Shown: piece by piece, positions 13,126 to 26,304 of the stretch
Layout: the number at the start of each line of letters is the position of its first letter
Numbering within the stretch: position 1 is the stretch's first letter
Source of the DNA: Plectrocnemia conspersa
Lineage: Eukaryota; Arthropoda; Insecta; Trichoptera; Polycentropodidae
Assembly: GCA_009617715.1 (NCBI GenBank)
Contig: VTFK01000375.1
Span: forward strand, 124,001-188,000
Length of the DNA stretch: 64,000 nt
Reading direction: 5' to 3'
Position numbers and translations under genes: made by a program
Notes under the pieces: generated by a model
The model's input: only the letters and a program-made list of their open reading frames with translations
Databases searched by the model: none
What the model was told of the DNA's origin: nothing

Positions 13126-16100
13126 CGAACACGCATTAAGTTGAGTTATGCCAACATTTGACATATATTAAGAAGACCAAGAAAGCAGCCGCTTCCCTCT
13201 TAACGTCAATCTTGATCCAGATACGAGAACTTTGCGTATTTATAGTAAATATAAAATTTGTATACATACAAATAGCTAAGTATAGCTAAGTAAACAAACT
13301 AACATTTAGAACTACATTATTCAAAGGCGAAATTCAAAATTAAATTTATTCAGTTAAAATTTTCTCTTGCTATAGTATTTACTTTTATTTTTTGTAGTGT
13401 AAGATTTTAACATTTAATACATTTGGTGTAGGTTAATATTTTTTATTAATTGATTAGTTTTAAGTTGTTTTAGTTTCAGACTAGCTTTTTAAAATTCAAT
13501 CAAACAATATCTTATGGTATTCTACTCAATTCGAAATCCATTTTCAATAACTATTGAATGTTCAATTTATAAGTCTAAGGTTACAAAATAGTTGATTTAT
13601 AATGTTAAATATATAAATGTATAGAAGCAGTAGCTATCTAGACGGAAAAGTTTAGAAAGTTTCCATTTATTAGAGAAAAGAAAAAACGACATAGCACCTC
13701 CGAGAGTGTGCCGCTTAAAAATTTACCGCATCGGTTGCTCTTTGGGAATTAAGAGATTTTTTATTAGCGTCAGTGTGCGGTTAGAATCTCGAGCCAAAGC
13801 ATAGATTTTTTCCCCGCTGTGATGCTTTTAACCTTTGGCGCCCCCTTAGTTTCCGAGCAGAAGCATGAAAGAGCGAGGGTGAAATTAAAAAAAAAACTTT
13901 TAATTTATAAAACTAAGCAGCAGATTTAATATTACGTGAAACTAAAACCATAAATATATTAAAATAAAAATATGTTTTTCTTAAATTTGACCTAGTTTAG
14001 TTACAGTAAAAAACGCTCAAAACGATGCGACCCCATCGCCCAAATAAAGATACATACATAGAGAATGTGTTTTTTTATACGTCCTATATTGTTATCTTTT
14101 CTTCCGCGTGCTGACATCAGCTGCAAGGGTGGGACCTCTCTCGCATCAATACAAAACACAGCTTTATTGCCCAGGAAGTGCGGCATCGTCATATGGCACA
14201 CACCCGTATATGCTTTATCTATCAATTTTTATGAATAATATATGTATGGGCCCCGTTTCAGGCCCTTGCCCCAGCCTTTTTACGACCCTGTACCGCTTCT
14301 CCTCCATTTCATTATTAACACGAGAGCTCGTATCATTATCGTGACTCGGCTGATGATATTGCATAATATACGCATTTGTAGCCGAAATTTTCATTTCTGT
14401 TTGGGAGGAATTTTCCCGAAGAAGAAAATGAAGAATTTGGACGTTGCCAAGTGAGATAGGTGCATCCTCGGGCGGTGAAAAACTTTTTTATTTTATTATT
14501 CGGAATGAATTCTCACCCAATCTGTGAATCCAATGAATAGCAATTCGCTTCGAGTGCCACGTATGGTAATGGTTAGATTGAATTTTTGGATGTGAGCCGG
14601 AGAATTTATTGCTATGTGTATAGCTTTTCAAATGAATTGTATAGATATCTTGTTAAAACTATTAAAATTCAGAAGCATTTCAGATTATAAAATATTCAAA
14701 TTATAATTGATTTTGAAAGCATTAATGTTCAGGGTGTCTAAAGTAGATTTTTTTTGTATAGTTCAAAATCTATTAAATCTTTGCTACTATAAAGCAAATC
14801 ATGTAATATTAATTGATTTTTTATTGTGAATAATATAAAAATATTAGATCGAAGGTTTAAAAATATAATTAGGGAGTTTCTAAAGTACCTTATGTTAAAA
14901 TCAAGCAGATTAAAAACTATTTTTGTTATTAGAATTAATCTTATAAAAAATAGAACAAAAATACACACAAATATACTATAGTTTATATTCAAACATATGC
15001 TCATACACACACTTTAAAACACTTAACTAAGGTCTTGAGAAGACAACCCCTCTTTCAGTAGTTGGGTAAGGCTCAGGAGTTACGACCCATTACTTAGTTG
15101 GGCTTTGCTTCAGTACAATGCGTGGATTGAGGTTAGACCTGACCTCCTACTTAGGCTGTCGCGAATGATAGCCACAGTCGGATAAACTGACGAGAAAACT
15201 ATTGTTGGTCTATAGCATAAGGTTTAGATTCGTTATTATTTACTAGTTTTTTACAAGCATATATATTTTATTTTAATTTTATATATTTTATTATAATAAT
15301 TTTACAGTTTTTGATAAAATACATATGTGTATACTTGAGCCATATAACTTAAAAATGTAATTAATTTTAATTTAAATTGTGAATAATCTTCATTGTATGA
15401 AATTAATACTACACTTTTAAATTTGTAGCAAAAGAGGAAGAATTTTACATTTTTATACAAATGAAAGGTAATATTACATTACTCGATACCAGTATTCAAA
15501 ATGATAAAAAAATTTTAATGATGACCCAAGTTTCTATTGATGCTTATTTTATGTATGTATCTAACCCTTGTTTGTTTCACCCTCCTTTCAATTACAGTCG
15601 TTTGTCAGAGAAATTTCTCTACTAAGATTACTCCTGAAGTCCAAAGGAAACATAAAAATTAAGAACGATAGCGACATTTGTCAAAGACTCGTTTATCTAT
15701 AGGGTATACGTATCATACAATAGATAAGGGTGCACTGAAATTGCATTTCTTGATGTATTATTCTGGTTTGATGTGCTATACAAATGAGGGGATATAATAA
15801 TACATTATATTATGTACACAAAATATATTTTTTACATTCGTAACCATACAAAAGAAATGCCACATACACGCATAAAAAAGAGCTTTTTACTGAGGGGATA
15901 AGAAAATTGCGGAGCTTTCGTTTAATTTTCCCCATTCATGTTTTAGAGAGCGTGGCGAAATGATTCTAACGACGGTTTTGCTATCTGTTGCGTAAAATTT
16001 ACAGAACCAGTGCCTTTCAAACGCTTGCCTGAAAGTAAATCGTCGCTTATGAATGTCGTCTTTTCAACCCGTTTTTTAATATAAATAGTACAATGGTACT

Positions 16101-17482
16101 TTAGAAAAAGCTACAATTATCTCCTTAAGGTTATTTGTAAAATTAGCTGAAGCTTATTTTACTATATTTAATTACATATTAAACAATTCATATTTCATCT
16201 AAATAATCAGCTTATTCAGCAAGCAGTAAAATATAAATCATAAACCACTGTCTCTACAATTTTAATGAAGGGCTACTTGCAAATTTGATTAGATCCTTTA
16301 CAAAATTTATGTTACTCAATTTTATCACAAGCCAGAAATCTTAGTTTAATGAGGGTTCCAGTTACCAATTCAGAATTAAGTATTGCTCATTATTGTCGAA
16401 TCACTTCAAAGATTGATTTCTTTCCGGTACCCTTATAAAAAACTCGTCACGTATACGTTCATCGATAAACCACATATTTGCCTAGAGTATTGAATGGGGA
16501 GAATCACGACGATGCTAGTGACAGTTTTCCTTTTTGTGTATGTATAAACAGAGCGTCTTTATTCACTTCCAATACAGCCTTTATCCGGCACGTGACGGGT
16601 CTCCCTTTTGCGAACCAATAGCTCGAAAACGACACCAGGGGGTCTGGAAATGCAGTGAAGGGCATATGTAGTTTAATTCGCGAGATTGGCCCTTAATGCC
16701 GTCATAATGCCGTTTTCGGTTAATGCCTCGAGACTTACAGTTTCGCAATTGGATTATCATACATTACACTCTGACCTCAATATTCTCGCGTATTAAATTT
16801 GAAGAGGGCTTTGAAAACTATTCCAGCGCTTTAATCCGAAGATTAAACGCTCCATTAGACGCTCTGGCGGTACATAATATGCGTATATTATTTCACGAGT
16901 ATTTTTGTAGTAATATCAGTGGATGCAAATTTAATATTGTTAATAGGCTACAGCGCAGTGGATTAATCCTATTGTTTTGGTAATAGATGTTCTAGGCTTA
17001 ACTCCAGGTTCGTTAGCTAAATTGAGTTCAATATTAATTTGTGTTATACATAATACGATCACTATGCTCGAGAGATATTTGGGAAGCAAAGAAACAAGGT
17101 AAGTAGAAATGAAGTGCTTTTTTAACTATTGCTAAAGTTCATCACATGGTAATGACAGGTCATATGTAAAAAAAAAAAATTCTGCGCGCGCGTTGGGTGT
17201 TGCAAATAGAGCAGGTCACAGAACACCATTGAAATAAAATTTAAAAAAAAAACAGTTTAATTTGTCACAGTTAATTTTATATTAAATACGTCTAAATCAT
17301 TAAAATAAAGGAATTAACTGTTTACTAAAAATAACACAATTTTCATAGAAGTTTGTATGACAGACTACTTATAAACTGTATATAAACTATTTTTTTAGTT
17401 TTATTTCAATTTCAACTTTTATGTAGGATTTTTTCCAACGGTGTTATTATTGTTTAATTTTTTAAGCCATTTAAACAAGGTG
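13126..17482. other. Non-coding stretch with GC-richer islands
   Basis: No gene is supported. GC-richer patches lie at about 13680-13870, 14000-14470, 15890-16080 and 16490-16990. Around 13187-13235 the string GCAGCCGCTTCCCTCTTAAC resembles sequence at 62875-62920 in opposite orientation, so it is probably part of a dispersed repeat. TAATGCC occurs three times within 35 bases at 16694-16727. The frames at 14001-14344 and 16723-16983 have no recognisable domain. 14470-15890 is AT-rich with nothing identified. Confidence 0.45.
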
Positions 17483-17486
17483 ACAT

Positions 17487-17953
17487 GTACATATATACTT
17501 TTTTACAAAAGCTAAGTCTAGAGTTTTATGTTATAAAGAAAATTTCACGTCGATCTTAAAAAAGAATTTACCGTTTACTGAAAAAACCGCAAATTTAATA
17601 AATCAAAAATAATATTTAAAAATATAATATAACAAAATATATTATTTAAAAAAAAATATTTTTTAATTTTTTTAAAGATTATATTTTCAAAAATATTCTA
17701 TTAAATATTTATTAATATTTTTTTTCGAACTATATTATAAAAAATATAATTGAAAAATTTTTTTTTTAATATTTTTTAAATATTATATTTTGCAATAATA
17801 TATTTTTAAATATTATATTAAACTTTATTTTTAATTTTTCAGTGAAGAATTAATTCCTTTTTTTGACCAGATCGACGTAAATTCTTTATAAAATATACCC
17901 ACTAAATGTTTCAACTCAGACTAGTAAGTAAAAAAAGTATATATAGTATGTAC
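17487..17953. repeat. Long AT-rich inverted repeat (about 467 bp)
   Basis: The left arm starts GTACATATATACTTTTTTAC at 17487. The right arm ends in its approximate mirror, GTAAAAAAAGTATATATAG then TATGTAC, at about 17953. Further in, CACGTCGATCT near 17547 pairs with AGATCGACGTAAATTC near 17869. The central part is almost pure A/T. This looks like a foldback or palindromic MITE. A further copy of the right-arm sequence lies at 18190-18290. Confidence 0.65.
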
Positions 17954-18083
17954 AGGCGCGTATTTTTTTTTTTCGCTCGCTCGCGTCTTAAGTGACGAGA
18001 GTTGAGTGAGAGATAAGGGCGTGTGGCCGCACGCCCTTTTCTTTCACTCACTCTTTTCACTTAACATGCGAGAGTGAAAGGTA
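17953..18083. mobile_element. Palindromic hAT-like MITE, partial copy
   Basis: The left terminus CAGGCGCGTA begins at 17953, then TTTCGCTCGCTCGCG, AAGTGACGAGAG, a central stem around GGGCGTGTGGCCGCACGCCC, and the mirrored ACTTAACATGCGAGAGTGAAAG. The right outer end seen at 10283 is missing or replaced by A/T-rich sequence. The insertion directly abuts the inverted repeat ending at 17953. Confidence 0.7.
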
Positions 18084-18690
18084 CAAAATATAAAAAAAAA
18101 ATATATAAAAAAAATATAATAATAAAATTTTAAAACATAGAATTTAAAACATGGAATTAAAAAAAATTTTTTAGAAAAATAGTTTACAAAAATATATAAT
18201 TTTATGTAATAAGATCCACGTAATTTTTTTTATAAAATAGCTCTCGTAAATATTTCCAATAAGCCTAGTTAAAAGTATATTAATAATAACTGCATTAAAA
18301 ATAATGCAACTTAACACAATAAATTTAATATTATACCTAGCAGCTGTCTACAAAAACGCCGCATTCCTACTACTTCCTCCAACGTGTGGAGTGGGTATAT
18401 GATTTACAATTTATTTGTTAATTTTTAATCTACCGTTATAACATTACAGGCGTTAGCCCAATGCGTTACAGCGGGATAAACACCATCAAAACTTACATGT
18501 AAGTAGTGAGACTGTAAATTAGGGAAATATATTTTATTATATTAAAGCTAAAAATAAATATATTTATCACAATGCAATTTTTTAATTATTCGTTCATAGA
18601 GTAAGGAAAAAAAACTTATTTTAAAATAATTATTAAAAATTAAAATTTATTAATCATCACTAAATCTAATTTCTCATACTTATTAGAAAA
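18084..18690. repeat. AT-rich sequence with extra arm copy of the 17.5-kb inverted repeat
   Basis: About 18190-18290 (AAGATCCACGTAATTTTTTT, then TATAAAATAG, then TAAGCCTAGT-AAAAGTAT) matches the right arm at 17866-17940 in the same orientation, so the MITE at 17953 sits between two related arms. 18300-18690 is AT-rich with nothing else recognised. Confidence 0.5.
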
Positions 18691-18694
18691 AAAA

Positions 18695-18780
18695 ACACTA
18701 GGGTTTGTTTGAGATTCAAACCCAAATCTATAAGGTATTAGTCATCAATTTATTCCACTGATCAATTATACTGGTTATTT
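18695..18780 (-). repeat. tRNA-derived SINE fragment
   Basis: On the minus strand an A-box-like TTGATCAGTGGAATAAATT is followed about 30 bases later by a B-box-like GGGTTTGAATCTC (18711-18723), then CCCTAGTGTTTTTTTTTC. The two-box spacing is that of a polymerase III internal promoter, but the sequence cannot fold as a complete tRNA. The CTAGTG plus T-rich tail is shared with the copies at 26.1 and 55.3 kb. Confidence 0.55.
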
Positions 18781-20150
18781 TGTTTTAGTTATATGATATA
18801 TGACACACTAAAAAGACAGTAAGCACTATATTGTTAAATAAATAGTATTGTTATTAGTAATCTTTAATCATCATCAGATAGCTAGCACAATAGTTTCGTT
18901 TTAAGGGGGTCACCCGGTATTGCTTAATTAAAGAAAGTGGATATTATAAACTGAGTTTAACAAATCGCCCATTATTCTTAATTTTTTTTTTTATTATTTT
19001 AAGAATTTTTTGGTCATCGGTAGTTAAGCGATTTAAATTTCGTTAAAAAATCACCCGGAGGCACTCATGCTTCATAAGAGAGGGACATATATGGCCATTT
19101 TCCTGGAGTTTAAAAATAAAATCGCTGCAATGTCAATTATTTGCATCCTTTTATAAATGGATTTTTTTTTTTTTTTTTAAAATAAAATATTATGCTATGT
19201 AAATATTGATTATTTATTAATATTCGTTAAATTGTAAATAACAAAGTGAATTTAAATAACTCAAAAGTAAATATTTATGTATTAAGTGTTTCAATGAAGT
19301 TGTCCATTTATTTATAGATGGCACAGGTTCATTAATATCTATAGAATATAAATTTAAAGGAAAATGAACTGAATCGCTTCGCTCATTGAACATTTCTTAA
19401 AACGAATTGAACCCTTCTCAAACTCGAACACAAAAACAGTCCGCAAAAGTAATACTTTAAAATCGGCGCAATTCAAACAATCCCGTTTCATTATTGCTTC
19501 CGGGACGTCCCTTTTCGGTTTTAATAATTTTCCATAAATTAAGCTTGAAATTGGCCCCGACCGGCCGGGGGTAACCGATCAACCCTGTCAATTAATCTAT
19601 TCGTCGAAGGGTGGGCGAGCTTGGGGGTTTGGAAAATATTAATTCGCGGGAATTAGCGAAAGCTCCGCGGGGAGCTTTTATCGCCAAAGCTTCGGGTTCG
19701 GCTCGAGGCGCATTAATTGACAAAAGGGCTCTGGGCTTAAGGCGAAGTGACGCGTTTAGTGGTCTGGTAGTGTTTTTCTTTCATGCGCCTATAGAAAAGG
19801 TACCTTATCTTAAATCAAACCAATCTCGTTTTAAAAGGGACGAAAGCTCCGACGGGGAGTTTTTCTAAGACCTTTGAACTCCGATCGTAGATAAGTCACA
19901 GTTTCGTTGCAACGAAAGTTTCAAAAGAGCATGCTTTCAAATTATACGAGCTACAGATTTTATGAATTATATTGGATTATTATTACCTATATTATTTTAT
20001 ATGGTAAAAACCAGATAAAAAGATGTGCTTTATTTTAAGAACACGTATATATTATTTTTAGATACTAGGTCTCTATTTTCAGAAATTGGAAAAATAAAAT
20101 AATCACAATAAGAATACATGACACATATTTAAATATGTCTTAAATTCTTA
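18781..20150. other. Spacer with large GC-rich island at 19.4-19.9 kb
   Basis: No gene is supported. About 19370-19920 is CpG-containing and GC-rich and holds an 85-codon plus-strand frame (19611-19868) without a recognisable domain. Within it the hairpin-like motif GAAAGCTCCGCGGGGAGCTT (19658) recurs as GAAAGCTCCGACGGGGAGTT (19842). 18781-19370 is AT-rich with nothing identified. Confidence 0.45.
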
Positions 20151-20159
20151 TAGAACATA

Positions 20160-20480
20160 TAAGTATTTATAGAACAAGATTTTTTGCCACAAAGATAGGA
20201 TAACACAATTAATTTGTGTACATTTGTTATACGTATATTTTTTTTCCTGCAAAATCTCTCCGTAATTTATAATATAAATAAATATGATTTATTTCCTTTT
20301 AAAAAAATCGGCAAAATTTTATTATAATATGATTATATAACAATTTTTTTTATACATATGATTTCGTCAAAAATTATGTACTATAGTATAATATATGAAC
20401 TTTATATTATATTATTTAATTATTATAAATTTTGTCAAGGAAAAAGTGTTGAAGTTGAAAATCTAAGAAAATATATTTGG
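20160..20480 (-). repeat. Inverted relative of the 5-kb tandem array
   Basis: GATTTTTTGCCACAAAGATA at about 20170 is the reverse complement of the TATCTTTGTGGCAAAA hallmark of the array at 4735-5935. Scattered similar strings follow (TTTCGTCAAAAATTATG, TTTTGTCAAGGAAAAAG). Divergence is high and unit boundaries are not clear. Confidence 0.4.
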
Positions 20481-23400
20481 GAAAAATTAAATGTGCCAAT
20501 TTTTTTAATTAAAGTTTGATTAAATTAAAACTAATCTAAAAGTATAATTTATTCAACAAACAGAGTATCTAGTATACACACACGAAGCTCTATAATGTAA
20601 GAACCTTAAAAAATCAGCAGCAATAAACTATTGATTTGTTTTAATAGATTACAAGTTTTGTGGCGGCCAGCATGTGTGACACAAACAGGAAAAATAAACG
20701 GAATTTCATTTTGATATTCCGCAATTCAATTTTTATCTTTTGCGAATTTTGAATCGATCTAAAATTTTAGTATCTATTTAAGCAATTGATGAATATTTTT
20801 TGCTTCCTCTGATTTTTTGCTTTTGAAAAAACTTGTTTGCCCAAAGTAAGTATTTTTAATCATTAAAAATTCTGTAAAAGTAAAGTTTATTTTGGCTAAT
20901 TAGATAGCTTCAAATCGAAACATTATTTGATTTTAAATAAAAATAAGTGATTCTTAGAAATTCCGTAATTAAAAAGAGTTTTTTTTTTAAATATTTTTAT
21001 GTGACTGTTTTTTTGTCGGTTTTAAGCCTATTTATGACATATAAAAATAGCTTTGGGATAAGAAAATGTATTTTCAAAACAAAAAAGTGCTTAATGAGAT
21101 ATAAATATACTGTAGCGGTACACATCAAGGAAAAAAGTTGACTACCTGCGTTGTTGACCTATTTTGTTTTTTTGAATTGAAATAAACTCAAAGTTGAGAA
21201 ATCCAAAATATTTCATTAAAATTAGTTTTTTGATCAGGGGTGGGCCAAGAGGGTAGATTTTTCATCTAATCTAATTGGTTAAAATAAACTCGTTGGTAAT
21301 TATTTAAAGCTTTGCTGGTTTCATAGACGTTTTGTAATTTATACACACTTCTTCACTTCAAACCAGACTTTGTACTCATCCGAAAGCTCATACAATCTTT
21401 ACTAATTAAATATATTCAATTCTTGTTTGATTGACTAGTGAACAACTCACTCTAAATGATAAATAAATAATTTGTATTCAAAGGTGAAAATAATATGTTT
21501 GTGTGCGGTCTTATTGCTATAAACTCCCCAGGGTGCACGTAAAACTTTGTAACCGCTCTTAAATCCGCCATTGAACATGAAACTGATGAAATTCTCGGTG
21601 AAATCTTAACTCTCCCATCTATCTATTATGCACGTGCTGGTGTACTAAAATCCTCAGAAGGGAAAGCGAGAATGGATCTAAAGCCACAAAGGTCGACAAT
21701 ATCCCGCTCAAACGCCCTATAAATCAAATGTTCCCAAGAACGGGCGCATTTATTAAAGACGATTCATCAAAAGCGAAAGGGCCGGTTTAATTTTCTCGAT
21801 TTTTGCCCACCCCTTTAAGCACGTTAATTATGCGTACAGGTGGCGGCTCCGATGACAAATGGGGCCCATCCTGACTGACTGTCGGGACGCGTGCTCCACA
21901 TACACAAAGTCCTGTTTGTTGAACCGGAGGACGAACTTAAGGTTAACGATTGTTACGAAAGACCGATCCGTCTCTCGGTACTATATGAACGTAAGCTTTG
22001 TTTGAGCTTTCCCGACGTCACGTCAGTAATTGAAATTAATTAATTGTGAGGTGTTTTGCGTTGACGTGTTATATGAGCAGGTTTGGTTTTCTTTACTTTG
22101 TCGAATTAGTAAAGATTTTCAGCCCTAGATGATAAGAACTGATAAAAGATCATGACTGGGGTATAAAATATTAATTGAAATAATAATACTTTTTAATTAT
22201 TTCTCTTACTTATTGAAAGACTAATTCTTCACTGGTTTCAAAAGCTCTTTGTATAGTTCCAGTATACCGAAAGCACTAGCAGAGATAAACAATATATTTT
22301 CATAGAACTCCATTCCATATAAACGCATATACTAAAATCAGTTTACCCATTTTAGGTATATAGTTATATAAGTAGAAAAAGGATCAGATAGGCTTATCAA
22401 ATATAATTTCAAGCATTTGAAGAAGCACTTTCCTTATTAGACATCGCAAGGAATTCTCCGCTCGGGGGAAAATGTTTCAAGCATTCCATCCTATCAAATT
22501 AGTCTCGCACCTGCGGCCGTTTTCTTCCACTCCGCCCAAATTTAGATTGAATCCGAAACGTCAGTAGCGTCCGCCAGGACTTGTTATTCGACCCCGATCC
22601 GAGTAAGTTATCAAATTTTACTAGCCGTGTACGTGACCCGCCGATTCCTAATTGATATTTGACCCACGTACCTAGCCGGAGAGATCCCTTCGGATGAGGC
22701 TTGTTATCCGCGGGACAAAAGTCCTCCTGGCTGCTGGCAAAAGTGCTCAGAGGTGTCTTCTCGCGAGAAAACCGCATGAATAATGCACCTCTTTGTGGTC
22801 GGATCGCATCGGCGCATATGGCGCTACGTGCCTCAAGGGTCTCAACAATGGCGCTCCAAAGGCACGAACTCCAAAACAGATCCACTCGGATTTGTCCCGT
22901 GACCATTGTGTTGGGGCGAAAAGTCTCGGTTGGGTGCTTCGATTGGGGTCTGATGTGAAACTTGAGCTCAATTACTGAAATATTGCCAATTTGTCCACTG
23001 TATTGAAAAAGAAAGCCACAGAAGTAGACAGACAATACCCCTACACAATCAGTTGAAGACTATTTGCGTTAGCACAGTCAGTTCAAGAGCTATCCATTTC
23101 ATCATTATTCATAATTTAAAAAGAAATGGTTTGGGATACGCCCCCTACTATTAGCTCTAAAGTACACGAAACGAATTTACGTTCCATGTACTTATCATTA
23201 CTCCTGTTTTTTTTATATTATATAACACATTTATGGATTTTTTTTTTTTTTTTCTATAAATGCGTTCAAAAAATAAATCAAATTAATGAAAATATGAGTA
23301 CATTGAAAATATATTTTATAAACATTATTTTTCATATTAATTAAAACAGCATTAGTCGTTTGTAATAAACAGGTTCAAAACATTTTGCACTTATTACTTT

Positions 23401-25436
23401 AAATTACTGAAATTCAAGTATTTATGACTAGTTTTTCTGCATCAAATAATTAATTTAACCTGAAATATCATGGTTGTTGTAAATATCAATGATTTAAACT
23501 TTTGTATGGCTTTTATTAAACATAGAAAACACATCTAAACTGCAGAAAAATCTCAAAACGATCGTTTTAAATTGACTGAAACACAATACTCATACACCTA
23601 AATACATAAATAAAATTAATAAAAAAAAAACAATTTTTATATTTAATTTGAATTAAAAAAAAAATTTAGAGCAGATGAGCCAAAACTTCTTGCCCGATTC
23701 ACTTATCCTAAATCTTGTAACAGTTAACCGCCTTGCAGGCAGTTGTCAATATGGGAGAGATGTTCAGCACACTAGGTAGTGTATCTCATTATATTTTGAC
23801 CATAAAAGCATGATGATACATATCAAAGTAGGTATAGATTTTATTGCTTAAAATCATATAGACTCAAAGACAAATATTTGTTACTCAATTTTACAGTTTT
23901 AGAATTTTTTCAAAGAACAAGTCAGTCTCATTTAAATATTTTAGTTATATAAATTTTGTACATTATACCACTTTATGTAAATTATATGCTTCGACATTCC
24001 ATTTGATCTTTTCCGATATCTTCGGCAAACGATTCGAAGAGCTCGTGCAATTTTCGCTCGTAATTCGCACCTCGCCATTGAACCGCGGGCGTAATGTTCT
24101 TTTATCGCCATCTTACCGCTTAATCGACGTCTCGCCAGGGCCGGCTCTATGTTTAAACCATCATGGTTGGTTGTATGAGGACCTTTCAACAAGTTTTGCG
24201 AATCATATATAAATAAAAATCACATCTTCTTAAGCTTAAAAGATTCATTTACTCCTCATTTAAATAATTTAAATTTTCATTGTAAATGAACATATGATTC
24301 AATTAGCAAAATATTTATGATAAGTAATTCCCAGTACTTATTGTATATCCCTAGCATCTATCGCGTGTTGCCCGTCAAACGTTGGACGCCCCGGGCCGAC
24401 AATAGTCGGATATGAAATTTCCTATCGCACGACTCTTGTTTCGGCCCATTGTCTTCCTACATAAATGTTTAAATAGCAAACATATAAACTATTCATATCG
24501 GATCGAATGAACAGGTCCCGCAAAGGGTTGCGACGTACGAAAGTGGCTGCCAATACTGTATGTGCTATTTTATGTAGTCGAGTACATTATATCTAATGTT
24601 TGTGGATGTGTAAGCAATTTTCAAAGCTATATATTATATATGTTACAGTGAATGTGAAATTTTTAGTGAAATTATATTTTTACTAGTAAACATATAAATT
24701 CACTAAGTGATATCATGTCCGAATACATTTTTATCGGTAGCGAAAATCGAATTTAATTAATAATGCTAATAACATTATATGCTGCTCTAAGATATCTTTG
24801 CAGCGAAATTTGACAGTTTCAAAACGTCCATTTTATTACTTAACTATTATTCTATTCCCTCTTATAATATTCACATATTCATTCTCAAGTTATACAACTG
24901 ATCTTTAGTTAATTATTTTTTCTATTAATTTATGTATTTATTCTTTGAATGTCCTATGAACCGATCGTGGCGGTAAGTATGAGAATGCTCTGAATTTATT
25001 GAGCCGAATCGAGCGTTAGGTATGCAATGGGGGTTAGCATACATACCGATTTCGTTTAAGTAAATTATTAAAAAATTACAAAAGCTTAAAAAATATTTAA
25101 ATGTTTAATAATACCTTATTATTTGATACGTATAATTTTCTTGTGTGGGTATATTAATATATGTAATAAATATATAAAGCCTAACAAATTAATGTACATA
25201 TTATTAATATTTATAAAAATAGGTTTTTAACAAATTTGTAAATAATATGAATTTAACATTTAGCAGGGTATTTATAAAGACATTGTAAAACAATCGCACA
25301 GTTATTTTAAGAAAAAAAAAAAATTACTATTTTTTATAAAAAAAATAGAATTTATTTTATTAAAAACACTAATTATGCAGAAGTATTGATACTTTTAGTA
25401 AAAAAAATACAATATTTCTCTAAATATGTACGTATA
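20481..25436. other. Long non-coding stretch with GC-richer islands
   Basis: No gene is supported. GC-richer islands lie at about 21500-22040, 22440-23040, 23680-23770 and 24000-24190. The 22.4-23.0 kb island contains the longest frame outside the transposon, 178 codons on the minus strand (22499-23035). Three other frames of 61-85 codons on both strands cover the same bases, which fits chance openness of GC-rich sequence; I recognise no domain. CCAGGGCCGGCT near 24137 resembles a hAT-type end but is isolated. The AT-rich parts hold nothing identified. Confidence 0.45.
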
Positions 25437-26304
25437 TAGAGTACGCTCGGGATAAGGATTCCGGTTTGTTATTGTGTGCGTGAACTGTGTGGCTCAAAAC
25501 AATTTCGCTCAGAATATTTATTTTTTTTATTTTAAAAGAAAATATATGTTTATTTAACATACATACATCTGAGCTAAATTGGAAATTTCAACGGGCAATT
25601 AAAAATACATTATATAATCGAAGAAACCAGACATTGATGTCATTAATTAAATATTTGCAAAATTCAAAATCTTTCACTAGTACAAAAAAATAATGAAGTC
25701 TTTAGCTATTCTTCAAAAGCAAAAAGATATAAAATGGGGAAAGAAATTATTCGCAGATTGTTTAATGGCTCGACGACTCTATTATAAAGTCATTAGAATC
25801 TATTGAATAAATTAAAAAATATCATTGGAGCAACGATAAGAATAATAACTTTTTTAAGCCTTAGTAAAAAAACTAACAACGTACGGATTAATGGAAAAAT
25901 AATTAAAATATTTTAATCCGCGGGTAAGAGAACGAATAACTTACAATGTATATTTGAAGTCTTGATATCAATTACCAAAATATGCCCAAAAAATTTTGTT
26001 CTCTTAAAATTTCATTTATAAATAAAAAACAGTGACACGAGTTTAGTGACCTACCCATGGGACAGTGGGCATATCTGGGTTTTAAACCGATATCAACACA
26101 AAATTATTTAAAATAAATCACTAGAGAAGATCGAACTTCTGTACCACACTGCACTTTAATGACGAATACCAGCGTTGACGAATCAACGACTGTCCTTAAA
26201 AGAGGAAGCGAGACAACGAAGTACAAGCTACATCGCTTCTCCCTCTCATATACATGTACACGCACACAAAAAAAAATCGGCATCCTTATCCCGAGCGTAC
26301 TCTA
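25437..26304. mobile_element. Non-autonomous TA-flanked DNA transposon
   Basis: The first 48 or so bases, starting TAGAGTACGCTCGGGATAAG, recur in inverse at the right end, ending CTTATCCCGAGCGTACTCTA at 26304, with only a handful of mismatches. The outermost TA on each side is best read as the target duplication, giving an 864-bp element at 25439-26302 of Tc1/mariner or pogo type. The interior has no transposase reading frame; a few short frames look accidental. A SINE fragment lies inside at about 26105-26160, so the element is older than that insertion or carries it. Whether the family is mariner, pogo or another TA-targeting group cannot be decided from the ends alone. Confidence 0.75.
26105..26160 (-). 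repeat. tRNA-derived SINE fragment nested in TA element
   Basis: On the minus strand a B-box-like GAAGTTCGATCTTC is followed by TCTAGTGATTTATTTTAAAT. The same CTAGTGATTT tail follows the B box at 55.27 kb. The A-box half is absent or unrecognisable, so this is a 5'-truncated copy. Confidence 0.45.

Noticed and set aside
22499..23035. 178-codon minus-strand frame as a host gene
   Set aside because: Overlapping frames on both strands are open in the same GC-rich island, no domain or signal is recognisable, and no splice or promoter context supports it.
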